A stretch of 64,000 nt of DNA, from assembly GCA_947846985.1 (NCBI GenBank), contig CANTUZ010000008.1, forward strand, positions 37,094,817-37,158,816, in the 5' to 3' direction. The translations under genes were made by a program, and so were the position numbers. Below the pieces are notes generated by a model. The model was not told the origin of the DNA. It saw only the letters and a list, made by a program, of their open reading frames with translations, and did not search any database. Positions 50,701 to 62,780 of this stretch are shown here, one piece after another (the stretch's first letter is position 1; every line of letters starts with the position of its first letter). Source of the DNA: Fratercula arctica (Eukaryota; Chordata; Aves; Charadriiformes; Alcidae).

Positions 50701-51611
50701 GATCTGGTCAGCTATAGCAGCAGCTGCAGGAACAGCGTTCAGCGTGCCAGACTGAAATTCATGTTTCAGGAATGTCTCCTAGGGGGGTTGAGCAATTCAG
50801 TCAGATTCGTAGTTAAAAGCCTTTCACTGTAACACAATTACGCTGCAGTAGAGAAGAGGAATGGTCGGCATTTGTTTGCTACAAACGTGCCTTGCCTTCC
50901 ACTATTAGGAAACCCTTCCTCAGGTGAAAATTCCACTGACAATGGGATTTACCTCTGCTAGAATTACAGGCTGCTGGATTGGGAATATAAGGAAAAAACC
51001 CAAAGTGGTCAACAACATCTTATATGGGTTTCAACATCCATTTGCTCAAAAATATTAGTGTTCTTGTCTGAAAAGTAGTAACTACCACCGTCCAGCAGGA
51101 CCCCAACAGTCCCAGGAAGTTGTGGTTTAGGGTCTGTTTAGGAGAGCGTATGTTTTCTTTTTTCTGGTTCTGATTGATTCTCATTATCATACAAAACACA
51201 GAAGGTGCTTGCAAAGAATGTATCATCTGGCTTAGGCAGGTGGGGCACTCTGACTGACCAAGTTACAGATGTAACTGGCCTGTAGCCATCCAATTTGCAA
51301 TTTCCATCGCACATTCTGCAATTCTGGCTTAGTCTGAGTCACGGCCTGAAACAGGAGAGGAAACCGCTGCTGTCTGGCCAAACTGTCTCATCTTGCAATA
51401 TGAGTACTGTGCATTCCTCTGCCTCATCATTCCCACAATCAAGTCCTAGCCTTCCAGCCCACCAGGGAACAAAAGTGAGGGTATCCAAACTTGGCCCTCC
51501 TTAGGACACATTTCTGCCTCCCGGTAAGTGGCAGAAGGCTCACAAACTGGCAGTGGGGCACAGGATTGAAGCACAAATATGCTAGTGAAGAGTTGTGTCA
51601 CACGAGGTAAG
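47762..51611. other. Intergenic DNA, nothing recognised
   Basis: AT-rich, with a poly(T) tract of about 16 bases near 49,367-49,382. Plus-strand open frames such as 50548-50832 have no recognisable motif or splice context that I trust. Confidence 0.55.
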
Positions 51612-52036
51612 GAGAAAAGCACCTCTCCTATGAGGGCAGGCTGAGAGAGTTGGGCTTGTTCAGCCTGGAGAAGAGAAGGCTCCGGGGAGACCTTACAGCG
51701 GCCTTCCAGTACCTGAAGGGGGCCTACAGGAACGATGGGGAGGGGCTGCTTGCAAGGGCATGTAGTGATAGGCCGAGGGCAATGGTTTTAAACTAGAGCA
51801 GGGTAGGTTTAGATTAGACATTAGGATGAAATTCTTTACAATGAAGGTGGTGAGACACTGGCCCAGGTTGCCCAGAGAGGGGGTGGAGGCCCCATCCCTG
51901 GAGACATTCAAGGCCAGGCCTGATGAGGCTCTGAGCAACCTGATCTAGTTGAAGATGTCCCTGCTGACTGCAGGGGGGTTGGACTAGATGGCCTTTAGAG
52001 GTCCCTACCAACCTAACAGATTCTATGATTCTGTGA
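51612..52036 (+). mobile_element. CR1 LINE 3' fragment
   Basis: Starts near CACCTCTCCTATGAGGGCAGG, runs through the classic TTCAGCCTGGAGAAGAGAAGG and GGCCTTCCAGTACCTGAAGG segments, and ends in GATTCTATGATTCTGTG, so the 3' end is intact. It is comparatively well preserved and therefore a younger copy than the one at 55.3 kb. It has no intact coding capacity. Confidence 0.95.
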
Positions 52037-55000
52037 AAAGAGTGGGGAATGACTTGGATGCTTTATAGATTACTTACGATAGAACCATGGATTGGGACAG
52101 TAGTTAAAGCTTAGGAGGGGCTTGGGGAAGAGATAGGGCCAGGCCACAGACAGAGTTAGTTAAAGAGGTAAGGGGTGGTGCAAGCAAAAAACCAGAGGGA
52201 AGAAACTGTGAGGGGCAGCGCAGGGAATGAGGGAAAGCTGTCTGGAGATCGGCTCTCAAGGCTTTCAGGTGTTCACTCAAAGGACCCGGGGTACAGAAGG
52301 TGGTTTCTTATCTTAGGATACCATGCAAAATTTATATGTTTTAACAATATGTGCATGTACTCATCAGCCAGCAGTATGACAGCAAAACACCTAGGCCAAC
52401 GCACAGGTTGATTCTGTTGGAATAGACATAAAGGAGAGAGCTTGAGCAGTCAGATCTGCGCAACCTCGTTGGCTTTGCAGGCATTAGTGTCTAATTTTTG
52501 GCCTGGGAGGGTTCAAATTACACGAACTGTCCCAGCCACGTAATTTGAGCAGTGTGAAATGCAGCGATCTGGAACTCAGTTGAAGCATTGTATAATCCAT
52601 GCTGTCTGAAGAAGCAGTCTCATGGCAGCGTAATTTCCCTCCTTTCCACACTTACTTTCTTTTGGAGTCCAGAACCGATATGCTTTCAAAAACACAATTT
52701 GTAATGGATTATAGAGATGAGGTGGTCAGTGCACAGAAAAGAGGCAATTCATAAGACTTGTCAGACAAATTCGTAACCTGGACATAGGACAAAAAAGAGA
52801 ATCTGGTATAATAGCAAGGTTGCTGGTCTGGACAGAGGGAAAAGGCAGAACATCTAAAACGGAAGGAAAAGAGACTGAATTTCTGTAATGTTAAATCTGA
52901 GCTGGTGGTGCAGGTGATATTCATCGAGACTGTGCTCTTTTCTTCCAAGCTGCTACAGAATAATAATAATAGCCTGCGTTAAGTTTGGTTAGGCTACTGA
53001 AACAAATGTTTTGTAGAGTAATTAAACAAGAGAGCCTTCAAATCACAGTGCAAGTATGTGTAATCGCTCCAAAGGTACATGTCCGCCTGCAAAGACTTTA
53101 AATGCTCTGGGAAGAGGTGATTTTGAGAAATATTTATCTACCTTTGTATACGGGAGAAACAAAAGAAACACAAGAAATAGGGAAAAAAATACTAAGAAAA
53201 TGTGAAATATAGCTTGAAATAGCATGAGGAGAATGTTTTTTAGAAAAACTTCCATGTATTTTGTGCTGAAACTTGGTGATGCTACAGGCAAAAGAATTTA
53301 CTTCTTATTGCTCAGATCCTCCTATAAGAACAAAATTAGATCTTCATACATTCTTCAGTGCAGCTCTCTACGAAATCCCCTGCTCTTATCACAGGCTTGT
53401 TTTCCAACAGAAAGAGTCTGCAGGATCTCAAACTGTTAGACCAAGAAGCGATAACAATAATAAATACCTTTTGTATCCTTCAAAATGAGTCATGTTGTTC
53501 AGAAGGTAAGAGGGATTTACTCATAATGGACAGGCAGCAATGATTCAGCAATTAAATTTTCAACAGACTGCCAAACAAACTTCACTGAACTATAGGAATG
53601 CATCTGTACTGGTCACATGGAAATACACAAAGGGAGTTGTTTTAACACGACTAGAAGTGAACGCATTACTCAGAACCAGAAGTATAAAAGAAAGACTGAT
53701 GAGCAGCCAAGTCTCCCAGCAGACAAACCGAAAAGACTATTAAGCCCTCTTGAAGTTGTCTTTGTGTTCCTTCCTGGAAGAACCTTTTCAGAAGCAGTTA
53801 TCCATATTTCTTTTAAAGTAATGCACTCCCATCATATAGCTTCAGGTCACTACTACTAAATGCCAAAACCACACTGATACTCCATTCTGTGCTTCCAGAA
53901 ATACTTGAAAATGCATCAAATGTTAAAAATGCTTGACATTGCAAAGTACCGCATGATTAGTTTATCACAAGTGAGTTCTGGTCTATCAGAAAGTTTGCAT
54001 ATAAAGATTTTTAGGAAATTCTTGAAGAGAAATAACATTTACTTTCATAGCACCTAGTGAAGGCTAGCCCATGTATATAAAATATAGATAAACCCCTGCT
54101 ACACCAATCTATTCCAAACAAGTGTGGTCTCTTTTTGTGGAGTCCAGCTGATTTCAAAAGGCCCACATAGATATTAATGACAGAATTTTAGAAGTCTCTG
54201 TGTGGATACAGAGAACTTTTTCCATCAACTTTAGGAAGAGCTGGGTAGGACTCCACTGCCTGTGATGCAGTTCTCTTTGAGACTGAACCAACCTTTGAGC
54301 CACCTCCACTCACTTTGTATTCAGGTGAAAATGATACATTTAAATCTATTGACAATCCTTACAGAACTTGACAGTTCTGTATAACCATCACTTTATAACT
54401 TGACAATCAGTAACAGTTCATGGTATTTTTTAAACAAAGAAATGCTCTTTCTTGTGAGACAGAGGTCAAGGAAAACTTTAAAGGGAATATGATATAAAAA
54501 CATTCTGAAAAAACAGTTCCAATGTGGATGGAACCATATGGAAATGGCACTCAGTCAGAAATTTCTTAGAACCATCCAACTGAGGGGTTCGAGTTCAAAG
54601 ACTTTAAAATCCATATTTGTTTCTGATGGAACAAAATATGTAGTGTTGAATTCCTGCTGCTTAAAGTAAAAGGCACTGAGCAGATTCCACCAAAATAAAT
54701 GGAAGATGGAGCCTAAGCAGGGTAGCGTAAGACAGACGAGTCAAGCTCCACCACTTTTGCATTTACTCTGCTTTTCTTATCCCGTAGGATGGAATACAAC
54801 AAAATGTGTTTGTGCATGTACCCATGCAGCAGCCTGTGTGCAAGCATCTAAATATATCCCTGCACACAGTTATTCTTTACAATAAATAAATATAATACAC
54901 TTTGTTCTACACATTAGCATTCAGGCTCTGGCTGCCAGATCAGAACATTTTGTGTGTTTGCGTTGCTTGGAAAATGACAAAAAAAGGCAACTGGAATTTT

Positions 55001-55284
55001 TGGCAGGTCACGTAGTGCTGCTCACAATCAGCATGTAGAAGGTTAATATTAGAGTTAGAATTTGTTTTTAACATATTTTAAAAATAACTGACATTTGTCC
55101 TGGGAATGTACAACCTCTAGCATGCATTAGAAAAAAAATAATCTTTCTACATCTGAGCACACTGTAGCAAAACAAAAAAGGAAAGCTTTCAACAAGCAAA
55201 AAAAAGCAAAACAGCAACATGATCTTGAGATGCATAAACAGGAGAATAACCTGCAGGGCACGAGAAATAATCCCTCTGCTCTGC
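52037..55284. other. Intergenic DNA between two CR1 copies
   Basis: No gene is supported. Frames at 52709-52948 and 53043-53291 (minus) and several overlapping plus-strand frames at 53224-53859 have AT-biased, low-complexity or unremarkable translations. Confidence 0.55.
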
Positions 55285-55703
55285 ATTGCTTAGGCCACAG
55301 CTAAAGCCCCATGTCTGAATTTGGGCACTGTATTTCAGAAAGGTTTCAGTGTGATAGGACTAGAGGCAACGTGGTAACAGTCCTCAAGGATATAAAAGGC
55401 CATTGTAAAAAGGAGAATAATATTAAGTGTTTTCCCTGTCTACTTTGCACAGGGCAAGAAGTAATAAACTGGAACAAAGTTTAAAATTAGACACTGGAGG
55501 AGAAAGAAAATCCAACAGTGCACATACTTAAAAGACTGGAATAGATTGCCTGGAGAGATTGTGGGTTGTCTGTTACGAAAGTTTTTAGTAAGAAATAAGG
55601 TAAATGTCTATCAGGAATGATACAACTATAACTGATCCCATTACAAGGCAGGAGGATGGGCTACGTGACTTCTGGAGGTTTCTACCAGATCTACAAGCCC
55701 ATG
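55285..55703 (+). mobile_element. Ancient, highly diverged CR1 fragment
   Basis: Order and spacing follow a CR1 3' region: a GGGCACTGTATTTC block, GATATAAAAGG, GGGCAAGAAGTAATAAACTGGAAC, TTTAAAATTAGACACTGGAG, ACTGGAATAGATTGCCTGGAGAGATTG, and CTTCTGGAGGTTTCTACCAG. Every block carries substitutions and small gaps, so the copy is much older than its neighbours at 51.6 and 59.6 kb. Its 3' end abuts, and slightly overlaps, the open frame of the candidate exon at 56009-55691. Confidence 0.8.
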
Positions 55704-56009
55704 GTTTGTTGAGAGGAGTGATAGCATGCCAAGACATGAACCTCCCTCATAAACTGTGAAATTGCCTGAGTGTACCATGTCTGAATAGACAGATTCCGGT
55801 TCTGTTCACATTCCGTTTGTATTAGTTTCCTTTCAGCGCGAGTCTTCACACAGTTAAGCATCAATCTCTTATCCTCTCTTTTTTTGTTTAATTCCTCAAA
55901 TACAAGGTTTTCAAATGGATATTTTGGATTTCCTTTGGTGATGCCATGGGTCACGCTACTGAAGTTTGCACCTCTCAGATTGTATTTATATAATGTAGCT
56001 ATATATGTT
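55691..56009 (-). CDS. Candidate exon of an unrecognised gene (106 codons including stop)
   Basis: Not recognised. On the minus strand a good acceptor (TTTTCCCCTGCTTTTTAG|A, AG at 56011-56010) leads into an open frame that completes a split codon and then encodes 105 residues before TAG at 55693-55691. The peptide starts TYIATLYKYNLRGANFSS, has a PKYPFENLVFEELNKKRED segment, then a charged, probably helical stretch (KTRAERKLIQTECEQNRN) and SIQTWYTQAISQFMREV. This composition looks more protein-like than most chance frames here. The last few codons run into the 3' end of an ancient CR1, so a true coding exon may end earlier, for example at GAG|GTTCAT, or this may be a terminal exon that absorbed repeat sequence. 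No Kozak ATG is present, so an upstream exon would be required. It could be a chance frame; the acceptor is the main argument. Confidence 0.3.
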
Positions 56010-56794
56010 CTAAAAAGCAGGGGAAAATATTTTATTATTAAATAAATAATTCAGTGCTTGAAAGTTGCATCAGCTATTAGATTTCTGGCTTAATGTCTTA
56101 ATTACCATTGCCTTGTGTGGATTTTTTCCTACTGATTGTGCTGCTACTTCACTTATTTACAACATGTGTCCGAATTGAGGGCCACTAGGAGTTTCATGCT
56201 ATCAGCATGGCCCAGAGCTATTTCCCTTTTCTTTCACTATTCTTTTTTTTATCCATTCATTAGGCTTTTCTCTCACCTCCAGACTTAATAAGCTTGATGG
56301 ACAAAGTGAACAACAATGAAAAAAATTGAAGAACAGCACTCCCCCTCTGCAAAAATACAATTTTAAAGCAAACAAGGATAATATAGAACTGTTGGAACCA
56401 GAGCATAACAACAATAAAACTGGCTTTTACTTGACCTCAGATTTGCTTTTAAAGTTATGGAATATTTCCAGTGTGTGGGTGTATAAAAGAAAGCAGGAAC
56501 TCTAAATACTAACTACACCAGCTTTAACTTCTCTTCCCACTCACAAAACACCACTTACATCCAAGCAGATAGGGTATCAAAATTCTTGTACTGTTCAGAT
56601 CTTCATTACACATGTACTAATGCTGAGGCTGAGAAAATGACTAATAAAATATGTGCTTAAAATGCTCCATGAGTTCAAATTCCAGACCATGAAGTGTTTT
56701 TCTGTACACATAATATTATCGTGAATAGCTCTTATGATGATCAGCGATCTCCAAAGACAGCATGAAGAAGCCTCATCCAAATACACCATGAGAA

Positions 56795-56890
56795 ATCATA
56801 GAATCACAGAATGGTTCGGGTTAGAAGGGACCTTAAAGATCATCTAGTTCCAACCGCCCTGCCATGGGCAGGGACACCTCCCACTAGACC
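56795..56890 (-). mobile_element. CR1 3'-end fragment
   Basis: ATCATAGAATCACAGAATGGTTCGGGTTAGAAGGGACC is the reverse complement of the CR1 tail; the fragment continues to the GGGCAGGGACACCTCCCACTAGACC segment and stops. Only about 95 bases remain. Confidence 0.95.
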
Positions 56891-59614
56891 GCAAGTCCTT
56901 TATTATATTAATACTCAACAAAGCTATTTTTCCAAAGGAAAGGCAATTTCTATCATTTCTAGTCCCATTTTTCAATGTGTTACATATTTCTGATAATGCA
57001 GCTCAGATGACACATACAAGGTACAGGAAAGAGGAAAAGAAAGGAAGGCGGCGAGGCAATTCCTGTCTGAGGATGACAGCAATACAATACCCCACACAAG
57101 TAACACACTGAACTGTTTTGAAAGCCAGGTGTTTTCTGCTGTTCTTTACAAGAAGCAACAGTTTAAAAAAAGTATTTCTACTCTTAACACGAACTGTTTC
57201 CCAATTTCCTCATTAAAACCAGGAACTCACATTAAGAGTCAACATACCAGGAAGTAAAAATGGTACTACTACCTTCCAGCTATATTCATATCTGGTTTGG
57301 TTTACATATATGATGCAGTAAATTTAGCTCAACAGTCGGCAATGAGCACAGGATTTCTAGCCCTCCAGAATTTTGGGGATCTAGAACTTCAAGCTAAGTT
57401 AATTTTTGGTCCAACAGTTAGTATGGGAAAGAATACTGTACAAGCGTATAGCTAAAAAAAAAAAGAAAAGGTGTCATTATATGTATAATGTAATGGCATC
57501 TGCAGTAGACTTTGTATTAAAAAAACAATAAAACTAGCAAATTAATCCAGGCTTTGCAATTGCCCTATATGGACTAGAATAACTTAACTCCTTGAATAAG
57601 GTTTAAGAAAGGGGAGAATAATAACAGATCATATTAATTTTTTCCATTTTTTTAAGTCTCTTACAATTGTTCAACATTACACAAAGTTTTGTGCAGATTC
57701 TCCATAAAAATAAGCCAGTCGTTTATTTATTGTGTGTAAGCAAGTAGCTGTAAATGAATTTATTACAAGTGTCTGAGGGAATCTTTCTGAAATATATGTT
57801 TGTAAAATAGTATTACATTCAGCTAAAAATGAAAATCCAAATTAGTTGCAAAATCCTATCATTATAGTGATTAAATCCATGGCTTACCTAAGCCTGTATT
57901 TCAAATGAAATATTTCTGAATTTATTTAAAAGGCTGTGACCAGACTACTTAACAGCAAGAGCTTAGCACAAAAAAATGCTCCTACAGCAGCCTGTCACCC
58001 TTCAGCCAGCAGCTTTATCTGTCACTAGATTCTAAAATGCTTTTTTCCCCTTCATTGTAGATGTACAGTTGTAGCAGCATATTTCATAGCGATGCCGCAG
58101 CTGCACTTTAAAGCATATATTCAAGCTCAAATTTTCAGAAGCTGAGCCAAATTTAACCTTATTTCCGTATTTGGATACTTACCACTGTAAGTGAGATAAA
58201 GAAAATGAAACAAATCACTAGCAGAAAAGACTTGCTGTTTTTCTCAACCACAAAAAGCCACAAGGTACTACTATGCATGGATCTGGCTGTTCAACTGCCT
58301 GCGCCATTTGGTCCGATTCATCTCTTCCCCCTCCTGTGCCCTCCATGTGGATCGAACAGCCCCTCCAGAACGGGCCGTGTTCCTCGGGAATTACTAGAAA
58401 TCATGGAATGTACCAGCGTGTCACAAAGCCAAAACTAGTCTGGGTAGTAACCATGTTCATCTGTAGTCTATGAGATGATCCATGTGTGGCTGAAGAGAAA
58501 TATACACAGTCAGTGCATTTCCTTCGAAGTTCTTGAATGCTAAACAGTAAGTAAGCAGAAATATGCCCAAAGGAATAACTTCTGTCAATACTCTCAGAGG
58601 AAAATGCTAAAATAGCACACAGGAATTAGCCTGTTTAGTGATTCTTCTGGAACAGAAACATTACATTTGTCACTCTTCATCAAATCGTTGCTTTGTCCTG
58701 TCCATCATTCAGCCTCCGACAGTGGCAAGTACTAGGTATTCCATAGAAAATGCAAGGAAACCCTATAGAGGACAATAGCAACATTATTCTAGATGTTTTC
58801 TCTCTCTGGCCCAATCATTTATTTTTGTGTTGTCCCAAATCTTTGTGGCAGATTGTTCTTATGATCCTTTAGAAATTAATTACTCTCTTGTTCAGTCCTG
58901 CTAATCTATTGGGTTTGCAGGTACCTTGTACTAGTGAATGATTCAATTTATTTATATGCTGCGTCTAAAATATATTTACTAGCTCTAAACTTAGGTTTTA
59001 AATGTGACGCATCTCTGTTTCATCTCTGCACTGATATTGGATTGGGAGAAGTAGTAATTGAAAGCAGCAAATTATCTTCCTATTTTTAATATCTCTACAT
59101 TACCTGTTTACTGATCTTCATAAAGCTACACAGTCCCAGACTTTTCAGCCCCTCTCATTTGGAAATCTACACATTTAGCTTTGTGTTTGATCCCTTTTCT
59201 TATTTTACCCATCTTTTGGGGAACAGGTGTTCAAAGCTTAAATGTAGTGTTTCAGAAGGAAGTAAAATTCGAGGTCCTTGCATGCACACAAGCAGCTTAG
59301 CGCAACAGATTTGCTGTGCAAGCCCCATCGGCTGCACAGCACACAGGCAGGGCGTGGGGTACGTTCACCATCCGTTGAGAACATACAGTCACAGGGTCCC
59401 TTTCCCCTCATGGTCCAGAATCTGAGCCCTGATGTGGTGCCAAAGGACAAGTTATACTTGCTTGGAGGATGGTGAATCATCTGCGTAGGTAAAGCGCAAT
59501 GTATTGCCGAACCTTCACTGGGTCTCTTTAGCCAAAATCTAAATTGGTGTTCCTGTAAGAGGGACAGTTGCTCTACTTGTCACCATTACTTAGGCTAGCT
59601 AGAAAGGACTGGTG
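56891..59614. other. Intergenic DNA, possibly conserved non-coding sequence
   Basis: No repeat or exon is recognised. The stretch from 57.5 to 58.2 kb is AT-rich but not simple in sequence, and free of recognisable transposon remnants, so it could be conserved regulatory DNA. That is inference from appearance only. Confidence 0.4.
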
Positions 59615-60011
59615 TGATGTCTGAGAGACCTGGATTCGTTTAGCCTGGAGAAGACTGAGAGGGGATCTTATCAATGCTTATAAATATCTAAAGGGCAAGC
59701 ATCAAGAGGATGGGGTCACACCCTTCTCAGTGGTGCCCCATGACAGGACAAGAGGCAATGGGCACAAGCTGGAACACAGGAAATTCCATCTCAACACGAG
59801 GAAAAACTTCTTTCCTTTGAGGGTGGCAGAGCACTGGAACAGGCTGCCCAGAGAGGTGGTGGAGTCTCCGTCTCTGGAGACATTCCAGCCCCGCCTGGAC
59901 GCGTTCCTGTGCCACCTGCTCTGGGTGACCCTGCTCTGGCAGAGGGTTGGACTGGATGATCTCCAGAGGTCCCTTCCAACCCCTGACATTCTGTGATGCT
60001 GTGATTCTGTG
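59615..60011 (+). mobile_element. CR1 LINE 3' fragment
   Basis: Contains GTTTAGCCTGGAGAAGACTGAG, then GGACAAGAGGCAATGGGCAC, then AACTTCTTTCC and GCACTGGAACAGGCTGCCCA, and ends with GGATGATCTCCAGAGGTCCC and GTGATGCTGTGATTCTGTGG. This is a standard avian CR1 3' end of a subfamily different from the 51.6-kb copy. Opposing open frames in it are repeat-derived. Confidence 0.95.
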
Positions 60012-61050
60012 GTCAGTTGTAGGCAAGAATGAGCAATCTTTTAAACTAAGAGCTGACCACTGCACTCAGCCATGTCCTAGTGCTTCAACCCAACCTGATG
60101 CTTTTATTGCATTAAAGACATGGGCAAGATTTGCATTCTGTTATCTTTCCAAGTTAAAAGACAGAAAGCCTGCACACACTGTGTTTCCTTACAGAGATGA
60201 GTTGTCTTCTGGTAAGTTACTGGATGTGCCTGAGATTGCAAAGACAGACACTGCAGAAATTGTATGATGACTAAATTAATTTTGCAAAAGATCGTATCTT
60301 ATTTTACCTCTACTGTTGCTGGAAGGGGGATCACAATGTTACAGTAGGTGTGGCGAGGCTAGACAATTTGTAGCGCATGACCTGCATATTCCCAGAAGCA
60401 CAAACATTTCCCTGAGCGAAAGGAACGTGCCCACACGCTTTCTTTTCGGGCAGCTTACCTTCTGAATATTCAGTATACCCGTCACAGGTCTTGTTTGGAC
60501 TAGTACAAAGTATGTGGGGACTTTCTTATTGGGTCAGCAAAGCTTACTCTAAGGAGCAAAAGGCAGATGGACACAAAGCTGGCTGCATGCTGCAGAAACC
60601 CATATGCTTTAACCATGTTGACCCAATGGTCTGCCTAGGCCTAAACAGCTCTTACTGAGTTAATGCTTTTAAATGTAAGTGAATAGATCCAAGACACAAT
60701 GCGTTGGCTTGTATTGCAAGTTGAGATAGTACAGGCCCAATTCACCAGACCAACAGACTAAACCAAGGCTGTTTTCATATACCTCATGGTATATCAATAT
60801 TCTGATGGTTGCAGCACTTCTTGCTCAACTCCAAGTTTCAAATTCATTTTTGTACAGAGGAATTCATGCCACTTGACCCAGAAGAGATGTAATAAATACA
60901 GTAAGGCTGAGAAATTTTTCATATAATTGAATCCTCAGAAAAGATACTACAGTATTTGGAGAGGTGAGGCAAATTGCCTTTATGCCTTTCTCCTACCAAA
61001 TGAAATATTAACAAAAAGATCGATGCCTTCTTGGCACGGGCTGCAGCCAA

Positions 61051-61102
61051 TCATAGAATTGCCTAGGTTGGAAGGGACCTTTCAGATCATCTAGTCCAAC
61101 TA
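61051..61102 (-). mobile_element. CR1 3'-end fragment, very short
   Basis: TCATAGAATTGCCTAGGTTGGAAGGGACC and TCATCTAGTCCAAC are CR1 tail sequence in reverse orientation. An ATGAAATGAA/TGAATGAATG short-repeat patch follows immediately. Confidence 0.9.
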
Positions 61103-62370
61103 ATGAAATGAAATGAATGAATGAAAACCCTTTGAGGACAATAGGGATTCTGTGCAGAGCATTTAAAAGATTTTGCTTTACCTTCCAGACCACTCTTCAT
61201 CAACACACCTGCGTCTCAATGACAGACTAATAATCTGGAACTTAGAAAAAAACCCCAACATCTAAATGCATATATTCCTTCTTAAATGACATGAATATGA
61301 TCATATCAGTATAATAAAATGGTCTCAAGAGTTTTCACAATCACCTGAAAAGCCTTATACAAGGCAAGTACTTGTACCAAAAAAGGAATCCCTTCAACAC
61401 AGCCATATACTTACTATACTTGAGAAAGAAGAATAGAATGGGAACTGGCAGCCAAGGAAAGATTATTTTATACATCTACATATACAGGCAGTTCAAAATA
61501 ACCATGTCAGGACTTGTTACGCTATTGTGAGCATATATGCTAGTTGTGCACAAGTTACATCTTGTTATTTCTCAACCATCATTAGGTATAGAACAGTTTT
61601 ACATCTCTAAGCAGTCAGATATAGCTGAAGACACCAAAGGAAACAGAAAGTTTCCTCTAGTTATGTATCCTGAATTCAAACGTCAAAAAAAAATAATCAA
61701 CATTTGCCTAAAAATTGAACACATGGTATTTTCTCAAGAAAAACTATTTTCCAATAAAAAAATTTAAAATTTGCAGGAAAAATGCTTTTTTAACTACACA
61801 TAGTGCTTATATCTAAAGAGAATTTTAAACAATGAAGATTACCTAAACAATTCATAAGGCTTGGCAAAAATGTCTGCTTTATAATCAATGATTTTCTTTT
61901 GGAGAAATATTTTTCATCCTGAAAACAAACCCATGTTACAAAAAGCAGATTATAGTAACCATTCTGGGATAAAACTAAAAACTAAAATTGTTTTCATTGT
62001 CTTTCTTTTATCTAATTTAATCCACTTCTAGCCAATTAATTTAAGTAACAACAACCAGCTCTTAAACGATCTTCTGATGAAAAAGCTACAAACAGACTCA
62101 TTGCCAGCGATGACAGGAGATTTCCATATGCGTACAAAGAAATTCTTACACATATACGTATATCACTTTGTATTGGTTGATTTGATAAACATGCACTTAA
62201 TGTCAGTTTTGGTGGTACAATTCCTTGGGATGGTAACGCTGTTGACGAAATATATACATACTCACACACTATTAAGTTGTTTGTTCAGGGTAAATTCCTG
62301 TAAATGATCAAATATAAAGACGACGTGACCATTGATTTAGTTTATATGCAGAACAAACTTATGGTTCACA

Positions 62371-62437
62371 GAAACACAGAATCATTTGGGTTGGAAGGAC
62401 CTTTGGAGATCGTCTAGTCCAACTTCCTTCTCAAAGT
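62371..62437 (-). mobile_element. CR1 3'-end fragment, very short
   Basis: AACACAGAATCATTTGGGTTGGAAGGACC followed by ATCGTCTAGTCCAACTTCCT is the reverse complement of a CR1 3' end. It lies about 140 bases from the stop of the minus-strand open frame at 62580-62780. Confidence 0.9.
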
Positions 62438-62579
62438 ACGTTCTAAATGACTCGTATCAAAATACCCCTTACTGATTCACAGTTCTATGAATTTTCACTT
62501 TTTTCAACAAAGGCCTTACAACAAAGGCCTTAAATCACCTTTTCATGCTATTTGTATACAGTGGTGCCTTGGAAAACTT

Positions 62580-62780
62580 TTACAAAGCAAGTAGTTCGTT
62601 TCTTTGGAACACATCATCCGTTGAACCAAATGAACCATACTCATCATTCTGAGATGCTCGTGACATAAATCTAACTGGAATCAACTTTGCTATGACATCC
62701 TTCAGCCTCTTCAGTCTACACAATTCATCGTTTCTTATTTTTACTTTAATTTTGCTCTGTAGTCTTTGTATTAAAGCCAT
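62580..62780 (-). CDS. Candidate small ORF or first exon (66 aa), unrecognised
   Basis: Not recognised. ATG at 62780 has A at -3 and G at +4, and a TGA stop lies in frame 9 bases upstream, so this would be a true start rather than part of a longer frame. The peptide begins MALIQRLQSKIKVKIRNDEL, continues into a basic amphipathic run (CRLKRLKDVIAKLI) and turns acidic and polar (SQNDEYGSFGSTDDVF) before LLAL and TAA. A basic helix followed by an acidic tail is seen in small regulatory proteins, but no family is identified. No convincing splice donor is seen before the stop. A CR1 fragment lies downstream. It could be a microprotein, the first exon of the candidate gene at 56 and 47 kb, or chance. 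Confidence 0.2.
   Translation of the reverse strand: MALIQRLQSKIKVKIRNDELCRLKRLKDVIAKLIPVRFMSRASQNDEYGSFGSTDDVFQRNELLAL

Noticed and set aside
51693..52011. Minus-strand frames of 65-81 codons
   Set aside because: Antisense of a CR1 3' end.
59702..60065. Four overlapping open frames on both strands
   Set aside because: All fall on the CR1 copy at 59615-60011; they are repeat-derived.
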